A DNA stretch of 5,194 nt from Chloroflexota bacterium. Lineage in GTDB: Bacteria > Chloroflexota > Anaerolineae > Aggregatilineales > Phototrophicaceae. The stretch lies in contig JAPOYU010000151.1 in assembly GCA_026706395.1 (NCBI GenBank), positions 1 through 5,194 of the forward strand, read 5' to 3'. Positions 1-5,002 of the stretch are shown here, one piece after another (the stretch's first letter is position 1; every line of letters starts with the position of its first letter). The notes below the pieces were generated by a model that made no database searches, was not told where the DNA came from, and saw only the letters and a list, made by a program, of their open reading frames with translations. The position numbers and the translations under genes were made by a program.

Positions 1-44
1 TCGCTATCGTATTGATGTTCAGACCTTTCAACAATCAAGTCATT

Positions 45-296
45 TCACATAAAGCGTTCAATATAAATCAAGTCCACTTTGCCCGCGAACTCCGGCAGCA
101 CATACTTCTTGTCGCCCCAAATCAGGCGGTTGCGCCAGTCCGCATCCCGTCCGGCCGCGAACAGGTCGAGCGTACGCTGGCGCTGCTGGGCGCTTTCGTT
201 GACGGTCTCAACCGTTTGAAAGGGCAGAGCAACTCGAAGCGGCGCTTTCACCTTGCCGTCTTTGTCATATTTGCCATCCCAGATAAGTTCAACCAT
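45..296 (-). pseudogene. Truncated N-terminus of a site-specific DNA methyltransferase
   Basis: The 83-residue reading frame matches, from memory of the family, the N-terminus of adenine-type (type III Mod-like) DNA methyltransferases: an opening MVELIWDGKYDKDGK, then PLRVALPFQTVETVNES, WRNRLIWGDKKYVLP and EFAGKVDLIYI. In full-length enzymes DLIYI runs directly into the catalytic DPPF/DPPY motif and several hundred more residues. Here it is followed by ERFM and a stop, so the catalytic motif and nearly all of the enzyme are missing. Family members usually have a few extra residues between KYVLP and EFAGK, so a small internal deletion is also likely. The start is supported by GGAGG (302-306 on the minus strand) five bases upstream. 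No catalytic activity is expected. A short expressed peptide cannot be excluded, but a decayed restriction-modification gene is the best reading. Confidence 0.72.
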
Positions 297-625
297 CGCG
301 GCCTCCGTCCTTCAATTGATGCTGCGGCACTATTCTAATGCGGCTTCCAGCTAGAATCCAGCAACCGCCAGCCGCGCAAGCGAATCATAACCCCGCTGAT
401 GGCCGGCATAAAGCCCTTGCGCATCTCCGCGGCGCCAGTACTCGTTGGCAAGCCAGCAAACAGACGAAGTCGACTGGCTGTGCTTGCGCTTACGGCCTCA
501 GAATCGCATAATCAGAAATGATGCTGAACTTTCGACCGACTGTCAGAGGCCCCCGACGCGGGCGCCACCATCTGATATTACCGTCTAGCGGACGGGTCAT
601 TTCACGCCCGCGCTTGATCGCAGAC
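297..625. other. Gene-poor intergenic stretch between divergent genes
   Basis: I see no convincing protein or RNA gene here. The stretch lies between the divergently oriented methyltransferase remnant and the lipoprotein gene, so it should hold promoters for both. On the minus strand TAGAAT (332-337) is a possible -10 box for the remnant, without a good -35 partner. On the plus strand a weak promoter candidate lies at 484-512. The reading frame of the lipoprotein is open back to 518, but the translation of 518-625 is Arg/Pro-rich and does not look like protein. Confidence 0.5.
484..512 (+). promoter_or_regulatory. Possible sigma70-type promoter for the lipoprotein gene
   Basis: TTGCGC (484-489) and CATAAT (507-512) are separated by 17 bases. 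The -10 matches consensus at five of six positions and the -35 at three of six. Initiation would fall near 519, giving a leader of roughly 105 bases before the ATG at 626 and making the upstream ATGs at 518 and 521 unlikely start codons. The match is weak and could be chance. Confidence 0.28.
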
Positions 626-1048
626 ATGCGAAAGCAAGGCGATAAGGCGCGAACCATTCTCGCGTTGGCGCTTATGATTTTCGGCGGCGTCGCTTGCAAC
701 CTGCTGCGCCCGACCGCAATGGAGACACCCGCAGCCACGCCGGCGATTCCGCAGGTGAAGATCCTCTTTCCGGCGCACAACCAGCAAGTAATCGAAGGCG
801 TCGTATTCGATATCGAGATTCACGCATCCGACCAAGCCGTCGGCATTCAGCGGGTAGAACTTTATGTCGACGAGGTACTGCAGCAGACCAGCGCTAGCGA
901 ATCCGGCAGCGTACGCGACTATCGCGTCACCATGAATTGGTACGCCAAAGAGCTGGGTTGGCACAAATTCGCCGTCATCGCCTATCGCGCCGATGGCGGC
1001 GCCAGCCATCCGCATATCATCGCCTTGGAAGTCATAGCGCCGGCTTAG
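626..1048 (+). CDS. Predicted lipoprotein with one Ig-like domain
   Basis: This encodes 140 residues. From the chosen ATG the protein opens with a positively charged n-region (MRKQGDKAR) and a hydrophobic stretch ending in FGGVAC, so Cys24 is a likely lipidation site; Gly at -3 makes the lipobox less than ideal. A short Pro/Thr/Ala linker (about residues 29-40) leads into a beta-rich domain (about 41-138): VKILFPAHNQQVIEG, VGIQRVELYVDE and LGWHKFAVIAYRADG follow the pattern of bacterial Ig-like domains in extracellular Chloroflexota lipoproteins (family assignment from memory). It probably sits on the outer face of the membrane; its ligand is unknown. The longer frame from 518 is rejected because it would bury the signal peptide behind an Arg/Pro-rich tail. 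No clear Shine-Dalgarno precedes 626. It is not a BMP-type solute-binding protein, so it is not obviously the receptor of the adjacent transporter. Confidence 0.72.
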   Translation: MRKQGDKARTILALALMIFGGVACNLLRPTAMETPAATPAIPQVKILFPAHNQQVIEGVVFDIEIHASDQAVGIQRVELYVDEVLQQTSASESGSVRDYRVTMNWYAKELGWHKFAVIAYRADGGASHPHIIALEVIAPA

Positions 1049-1064
1049 CGCCTCGCTCAGCAAA

Positions 1065-1093
1065 TTGGTCAAATGATGAGACTGCGCTACAAT
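1065..1093 (+). promoter_or_regulatory. Probable promoter of the ABC transporter operon
   Basis: TTGGTC (1065-1070) and TACAAT (1088-1093) are spaced by 17 bases in the gap between the lipoprotein stop and the ATPase start. The -10 matches consensus at five of six positions and the -35 at three. Transcription would start near 1100. A GGAAGGA at 1109-1115 lies about 21 bases before the ATPase ATG, too far for a normal Shine-Dalgarno. I see no terminator between the lipoprotein and the ATPase, so read-through is also possible. Confidence 0.42.
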
Positions 1094-1136
1094 TAGGCAT
1101 TGCCTCCTGGAAGGAATCACTGCCTCGGCCAGCGCA

Positions 1137-2633
1137 ATGGACATTGAACTGCGGAACATCCACAAGCGATTCGGATCCATCCACGCGAACAACGACATCA
1201 ATGTCAAGTTCAGTCATGGACGGATCGTCGGCATTCTCGGCGAAAATGGCGCCGGCAAATCCACACTCATGAAAATCCTATCCGGCTTTCAACCGGCGGA
1301 CGCGGGCCAGATCCTGATCGATGACCGCGCGATCGAAAGCAGCGGTCCCCTGGCGGCCATCGCCAACGGCATTGGCATGCTGCAGCAGGACCCGCTCGAT
1401 GTCGGCGCCTTCACCGTGCTGGAGAACTTCATCTACGGCGGCGCCGACGGTCTGACCCTGCAACGGGCGCAGGCGGAAGCGCAATTGAGCGAACTGACCG
1501 CCCGCTTCGGCTTCCATCTCGATCCGCACCAGCCGATCGACAACCTTTTGATCGCGCAGCGGCAGCAGTTGGAAATCATCCGCCTTTTGGCGCTGGGCGT
1601 CGAAACGCTCATTCTGGATGAGCCGACCACCGGCATCTCCGCCGAGCAAAAGGAGATCCTCTTCAATGCGCTGCGCCAGTTGGCGCGCGACGAAGGCATG
1701 GTCGTATTGCTGGTCTCGCACAAGCTGGAAGATGTGATCGACCTCTGCGATGAAGTCGTTGTATTGCGCGCCGGCTTGCTGGTAGGCGAGATGAAAATGC
1801 CAGCCGGCGGCGAGAACCTGACCAGCGCCGTCATTGCCGAAACAAAGCAACAACTGGTCGCCATGATGTTCGGTGAAGAGCTGGCGGCGCAGAGCCGGCC
1901 GCACTACGAAATCGGCGAGCCCGTGCTTGTCGCCCGCGATTTGGTCGCGCAGGATTTGCGACTGGACATGCAGCCCATTTCCCTTTCGGCGCGCGCGGGC
2001 GAAGTGATCGGGCTGGCCGGCTTAGGCGGCAGCGGTCAAGAACTCTTCATGCGCGCCTGCGCCCGTTTGACGCGTATCAACAGCGGCAGTCTGCACTTTG
2101 ACGGCGTCGACATCACAAGCGCGAGCTACCCCCAGTTGTTTCGGCGCGGCTGCGTCTTCGGCGCCGCAGGCCGGCTGGAAGAAGGCTTGATCGCCGGACT
2201 TACCCTCACCGAGCATACGGCGCTGGTGGCCGACGACAAACTGCAGATCGACTGGAAGTCAGTCGCCAAGCGCACCGTCTCGCGGATCGAGCGCTACCGC
2301 ATCAGGGGGCGCGCCGCCGATACCATCGAACAGCTTTCGGGCGGCAATCAGCAGCGCGTGCTCATCGGCCTGCTGCCGGACGATCCCAAACTGCTGATCC
2401 TGGAACAGCCGACCCGGGGCTTGGATGTCGATTCGGCGCGCTGGATCTGGACGCAACTGCTGGAACGCTGCCAAAAAGGCGCGGCGATCATCTTCAACTC
2501 TTCGGATCTGGAAGAGCTCGTCACCTTCAGCGACCGTATATTCGTCTTTTATGCCGGGCGCGTGCATGAGGTCGCGGACGTGGGGCAGACCAGCATCGAC
2601 GAACTGGGCCATCTGATTGGCGGGAGTTTTTGA
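1137..2633 (+). CDS. Tandem ABC ATPase of a nucleoside/sugar-type importer (RbsA/YufO class)
   Basis: This 498-residue cytoplasmic protein carries two fused nucleotide-binding domains and would power solute import together with membrane permeases. Domain 1 (about 1-245) has Walker A GENGAGKS (35-42), a Q-loop near Q83-Q84, a degenerate signature LLIAQ (137-141), Walker B LILDEP (158-163) and the H-loop His195. Domain 2 (about 260-498) has a degenerate Walker A, GLGGSGQE (295-302) with no Lys, a canonical signature LSGGNQQ (400-406), and a Walker B reading LILEQPTRGLD with Gln in place of the catalytic Glu; SSD replaces the H-loop His. One composite ATP site (Walker A1 plus signature 2) therefore looks competent and the other degenerate. 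The QPTRGLD form is what I recall for YufO-like ATPases of BMP-dependent nucleoside transporters, and the length fits. The permease beginning at 4999 supports this, though the substrate is not proven. The ATG at 1137 starts the first beta strand and lacks a close Shine-Dalgarno. Confidence 0.9.
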   Translation: MDIELRNIHKRFGSIHANNDINVKFSHGRIVGILGENGAGKSTLMKILSGFQPADAGQILIDDRAIESSGPLAAIANGIGMLQQDPLDVGAFTVLENFIYGGADGLTLQRAQAEAQLSELTARFGFHLDPHQPIDNLLIAQRQQLEIIRLLALGVETLILDEPTTGISAEQKEILFNALRQLARDEGMVVLLVSHKLEDVIDLCDEVVVLRAGLLVGEMKMPAGGENLTSAVIAETKQQLVAMMFGEELAAQSRPHYEIGEPVLVARDLVAQDLRLDMQPISLSARAGEVIGLAGLGGSGQELFMRACARLTRINSGSLHFDGVDITSASYPQLFRRGCVFGAAGRLEEGLIAGLTLTEHTALVADDKLQIDWKSVAKRTVSRIERYRIRGRAADTIEQLSGGNQQRVLIGLLPDDPKLLILEQPTRGLDVDSARWIWTQLLERCQKGAAIIFNSSDLEELVTFSDRIFVFYAGRVHEVADVGQTSIDELGHLIGGSF

Positions 2634-2640
2634 GGGGAGG
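2634..2640 (+). promoter_or_regulatory. Orphaned Shine-Dalgarno sequence after the ATPase stop
   Basis: GGGGAGG follows the TGA of the ATPase gene directly. It is a strong ribosome-binding motif, but no ATG or GTG lies 5-12 bases downstream; the only nearby TTG (2643) is two bases away, which is too close. The likely explanation (inference) is that this was the ribosome binding site of the permease gene, now displaced to 4999 by the inserted cassette. Confidence 0.5.
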
Positions 2641-2641
2641 A

Positions 2642-2653
2642 CTTGGCACCAAG
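2642..2653 (+). repeat. Short inverted repeat overlapping the cassette -35 box
   Basis: CTTGG-CA-CCAAG is a perfect 5-base inverted repeat with a 2-base centre. It overlaps the TTGGCA hexamer of the proposed cassette promoter, so it could be an operator where a regulator blocks RNA polymerase. Dyads this short also occur by chance, and it is too small to act as a terminator. Confidence 0.35.
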
Positions 2654-2670
2654 CACGGCGCCACTATTAT
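2643..2670 (+). promoter_or_regulatory. Probable promoter dedicated to the inserted cassette
   Basis: TTGGCA (2643-2648) and TATTAT (2665-2670) each match the sigma70 consensus at five of six positions and are separated by 16 bases. Initiation near 2677 would leave a leader of about 25 bases containing the GGAGG used by the first cassette gene. It lies wholly in the 69-base gap after the ATPase stop, so the cassette could be transcribed independently of the transporter promoter. Confidence 0.55.
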
Positions 2671-2691
2671 CGGTAGACACAAACCGGTGAT

Positions 2692-2696
2692 GGAGG
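2692..2696 (+). promoter_or_regulatory. Strong ribosome binding site of the small acidic gene
   Basis: GGAGG lies six bases before the ATG at 2703. It fixes this start and argues that the 80-residue ORF is a real gene, because the host genes in this window mostly lack a well-placed Shine-Dalgarno. Confidence 0.7.
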
Positions 2697-2702
2697 TGCG
2701 AC

Positions 2703-2945
2703 ATGAATGAAAGCTCTTGGCGTTTGCTATTGGATACGAATGACTTCAAAGACTATCATGCGCGGCAGCGCTACCGGATGTACGGTTATGAGGATATCAT
2801 TCACCTCCTCGCGCCCATTAGAAATCGTTCAAGATTCATCGTGCTGGAAACGAATGAGGAATACGAGTACACTTTCTGGGACGGACAGTCATGGTACGAC
2901 GAGTTCAAAGACCGCAAAGACTTTGAGGACGATGAGGATGGCTAA
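2703..2945 (+). CDS. Small acidic, aromatic-rich protein of unknown function
   Basis: I do not recognise this 80-residue protein. It has 20 Asp/Glu against 11 Lys/Arg (net charge about -9) and 15 Trp/Tyr/Phe. The first half is mixed (MNESSWRLLLDTNDF, an Arg/Tyr-rich RQRYRMYGYED, then IIHLLAPI). The second half looks like a short beta hairpin (RFIVLETNEEYEYTFWDG), and the tail from residue 66 is highly acidic, ending DFEDDEDG. There is no signal peptide or membrane segment, so it is probably cytoplasmic. It is the first gene of the cassette, has the best ribosome binding site there, and ends six bases before the longest start of the ParB-like gene, so co-transcription is likely. The negative charge could suit a DNA mimic, an inhibitor of the downstream nuclease or an adaptor for the ParB-like protein. 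These roles are inference from charge and position only. Confidence 0.72.
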   Translation: MNESSWRLLLDTNDFKDYHARQRYRMYGYEDIIHLLAPIRNRSRFIVLETNEEYEYTFWDGQSWYDEFKDRKDFEDDEDG

Positions 2946-2951
2946 ACCATC

Positions 2952-4136
2952 ATGGAGCAAGTCATGGACGGCATAATCTCCGATCAACTCTCGCCGATTG
3001 AATTGAATATCGAGCAAATCTATCTTGACCCGAACAATCCTCGATTTGTGGATGACAATTGGTTGACTATTCTCGACGAAAGAATTGATCAATCCAATGT
3101 ACAGCTCGAAGCTCAAGATAAGATGATCCGATTTCATGACGTTGAGAAACTGCGAATGAATATGGAAATCAACGGGTTTCTCCCGATCGACCAAGTTATA
3201 GTCCGGGAGTTCAAACCCGGCAAATTCGTTGTTCTAGAAGGCAATCGCAGAATCACTGCCGCTAAATTGATCGTCGAATTGGAGAATAAGGGAGTGGCGA
3301 TTAAGGCAAGTGTGATGGATTCCATTAGTACCATCAACTGTCTTCTATACACCGGTACGGATAATCAGGCAGCCTGGATATTCCAAGGCCTCCGACATAT
3401 CACCGGGATCAAGCCGTGGTCCGCTTATAACAAAGCGAAATTGATGAATCAGCTCTTGCAGGAAGAAGGAAAGAACCTCTCTGAAGTCGGGAAGCAGTTT
3501 GGATTAAGCGCATTCGGGGCCGGGCAATGGATACGAGGATACAATGCGTTTCGACAAGCGAAGGATGACTCGGAGTATAGTCGCGACGTCAAGGAGTCCG
3601 CATATACGTATTTTCAGGAACTGTTTGGTCGATCCAACTTGCCCTTAAGGCAATGGATGGAGTGGAATGATTCCAAATACCGATTTGAGGATTCTTTGGC
3701 ATTTAACGAATTCTTGGGATGGCTCTATCCCAAGCCAAACGAAGACGAAATCGATGAAGACTTGGATCCAGATGATGTGACTGGCGACTGGGACAATCGG
3801 CGGATACTGACCAATCGCGGATTACGAGACGTATCATATCTGTTAAAGAACGCTTCGACTCAATTTGAGGATTTCCGAAACGGCGAGGATCTGACAAAGT
3901 CTGTCGCGAGCGCAAGATTGGCGGAAGCTCAAGACGAGGTTGACAGCAGAAGACGACCCGCGAGAGAGTTGCTTAGCAGCATGGAAGATCTCACAAGAGA
4001 ACTCCACAACATTCCGACGCTTAGGTTCAAGAATGACGAGGATATGCGGGAGCAACTCCTAAACAATCTTGCTGAATTACAAGCATCGATAAATGAGATA
4101 CGTTACGAGTTTCAACTTGAAACTAGCCCTGTATGA
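2952..4136 (+). CDS. ParB-N-like (ParB/Srx fold) protein with helical C-terminal region
   Basis: This has 394 residues from the first ATG. A second ATG at 2964 has GGAG six bases upstream and is probably the true start; the first has only GAGGA 13 bases away. The N-terminal part (about 14-135) has the ParB-N layout: LNIEQIYLDPNNPRF (18-32), a helix before NGFLPIDQVIV (74-84), then FVVLEGNRRITAAKL (92-106). GNRR corresponds to the GxRR nucleotide-binding box of ParB proteins (GERR in CTP-hydrolysing ones), with Asn for Glu. Residues 175-200 (NLSEVGKQFGLS...) resemble the helix-turn-helix that follows this domain in ParB/KorB proteins. An acidic stretch lies at 264-281 and a charged helical, possibly coiled-coil, region at about 318-385. 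There is no ParA or centromere-like repeat here, so chromosome or plasmid partition is unlikely. ATGA coupling to the nuclease suggests it guides or restrains that enzyme. Fold assignment is fairly secure; role is inferred. Confidence 0.82.
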   Translation: MEQVMDGIISDQLSPIELNIEQIYLDPNNPRFVDDNWLTILDERIDQSNVQLEAQDKMIRFHDVEKLRMNMEINGFLPIDQVIVREFKPGKFVVLEGNRRITAAKLIVELENKGVAIKASVMDSISTINCLLYTGTDNQAAWIFQGLRHITGIKPWSAYNKAKLMNQLLQEEGKNLSEVGKQFGLSAFGAGQWIRGYNAFRQAKDDSEYSRDVKESAYTYFQELFGRSNLPLRQWMEWNDSKYRFEDSLAFNEFLGWLYPKPNEDEIDEDLDPDDVTGDWDNRRILTNRGLRDVSYLLKNASTQFEDFRNGEDLTKSVASARLAEAQDEVDSRRRPARELLSSMEDLTRELHNIPTLRFKNDEDMREQLLNNLAELQASINEIRYEFQLETSPV

Positions 4137-5002
4137 CAGCGCCAAAGCAAATACTTGACTGGTTCTATGATCAAGAGTTCAATCGGCCCTGGCTGGACTT
4201 TGACGATTATCTCGTAGACGCGGTACAACAAACTCAAGACAGATCTCGCGCTGACGCAGAAGAATACGCGAGCAATAATTCCGACAGGATGTGGAATGAC
4301 TTGCGTCGACAGATTGCAGAAGATAACGCCCGAGGCCTCTACCCTACTTTTTCGGAGATTACTGCCGGAGTAAAGAGATTGTTCTGGAATCCTAGTTTCT
4401 TTCCGGCTGGCATATCAAAGAGCGATAGACACAGGCGAAGCAGAATTCGCAGCAGAATACACATTTCGCAATCAATAAAGTCAATGAACAATAAACAGTT
4501 TGAAGCGTTATCGGTTCTAGTATGCAAGATGAGCGGCGCGGCGCATTGTAGTTTGACTCCGAGCATCGGAGGCGACCGAGGGGTGGATTTTTTTGCGTTG
4601 CTGCCTTCACTGGGTAGGTCTCATATATTTAGCGGGGGCACGGGTCCAGTAAGAATTGTCGGTCAATGCAAGAAACACAGTACTTCGGTATCTGTTGGCG
4701 CTCTTCGTCAGTTTGGCTCAACGCTAGACGATGTTCGGAAAAGAAGCCCAGAGGTAAAAGAAATAACTCCGAATTGGTTTCTGGGCATAAGAGGGCCTAT
4801 CGTAGGCTGGTTCATTTCGCACAGCGGTCTACAAAGCGGCGCGCAGAACTATAGCAACAACAACGGAATAATTCACTCGGACAGTAAAGACCTTTCCGAG
4901 GTCGTTACAATGTCTCGCGCGTGGCAACCGTCTGACGGCGTAAATGCGCCCGTTGAGTTGATGCGTAGAGAAATCAATCACATTTTGAACCAATCCCAAT
5001 GA
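4133..5002 (+). CDS. Mrr-like restriction endonuclease, PD-(D/E)XK superfamily
   Basis: This 289-residue protein is a likely DNA-cleaving enzyme. An N-terminal domain (about 1-97), rich in Trp and acidic residues (ILDWFYDQEFNRPWLDFDDY), is unknown to me. A basic linker follows (98-110, six Arg in SDRHRRSRIRSRIH). The catalytic domain (about 117-225) shows NNKQFEALSVLVCKM with Glu124, IGGDRGVDFFA with Asp152, and VGQCKK with Gln178 and Lys180, i.e. the E...D...QxK set of Mrr_cat enzymes, where Gln stands for the usual Glu of (D/E)XK. VGALRQFGSTLDDV (188-201) fits the helix after the core, and FLGIRGPIVGWFISHSG (216-232) the last strand region. No key residue is missing. Mrr itself targets modified DNA; the substrate here is unknown. 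It starts inside the ParB-like stop (ATGA, 4133-4136) without its own good Shine-Dalgarno, so the two are probably made together. Its stop overlaps the permease start (4999-5002). Confidence 0.85.
   Translation: MTAPKQILDWFYDQEFNRPWLDFDDYLVDAVQQTQDRSRADAEEYASNNSDRMWNDLRRQIAEDNARGLYPTFSEITAGVKRLFWNPSFFPAGISKSDRHRRSRIRSRIHISQSIKSMNNKQFEALSVLVCKMSGAAHCSLTPSIGGDRGVDFFALLPSLGRSHIFSGGTGPVRIVGQCKKHSTSVSVGALRQFGSTLDDVRKRSPEVKEITPNWFLGIRGPIVGWFISHSGLQSGAQNYSNNNGIIHSDSKDLSEVVTMSRAWQPSDGVNAPVELMRREINHILNQSQ

Larger units (their letters stand above)
2641..4998 (+). other. Inserted three-gene cassette interrupting the transporter operon
   Basis: The span between the ATPase and permease genes contains three co-directional ORFs unrelated to transport. 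Composition changes at both edges: a sampled line within the ATPase (1501-1560) has 37 G+C of 60, one inside the cassette (4141-4200) has 29 of 60, and the sequence turns GC-rich again exactly at the permease ATG. Codons such as AGA, AGG and ATA recur in the cassette and are rare in the ATPase gene. There is no transposase, integrase, clear terminal inverted repeat or target-site duplication, so the mode of arrival is unknown. The left edge is placed just after the orphan Shine-Dalgarno and the right edge just before the permease start; both are approximate. Confidence 0.68.

Noticed and set aside
12..338. Plus-strand ORF of 108 residues across the methyltransferase remnant
   Set aside because: The minus-strand translation matches a known methyltransferase N-terminus with a proper ribosome binding site, so the plus-strand frame is a shadow.
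518..625. Upstream extension of the lipoprotein to the ATG at 518
   Set aside because: It would put 36 Arg/Pro-rich residues before a clear signal peptide, and a candidate -10 box at 507-512 would place transcription start on top of that codon.
602..1207. Minus-strand ORF of 201 residues opposite the lipoprotein
   Set aside because: It covers the lipoprotein gene and its signal-peptide region on the other strand, and its translation has no recognisable domain.
1278..1904. Long minus-strand ORF of 208 residues, and a second one at 1433-1864
   Set aside because: Both lie wholly inside the well-supported ATPase gene, are low-complexity Gln/Ala/Arg-rich or Ser/Arg-rich, and match no domain; they are antisense shadows of GC-rich coding DNA.
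2634..2702. Rho-independent terminator after the ATPase gene
   Set aside because: The only dyad (2642-2653) has 5-base arms with a 2-base loop and no following T-run; it fits an operator better than a terminator.
2707..2976. Overlapping 89-residue frame in the small acidic gene region
   Set aside because: It has a worse start context than the ATG at 2703, a Ser/Thr/Met-rich composition typical of an out-of-frame read, and overlaps the start of the ParB-like gene.
2952..4136. Chromosome or plasmid partition ParB, with the cassette as part of a plasmid backbone
   Set aside because: There is no ParA, replication gene or iteron array, and the flanks are a chromosomal-type transporter operon; the nuclease partner points elsewhere.
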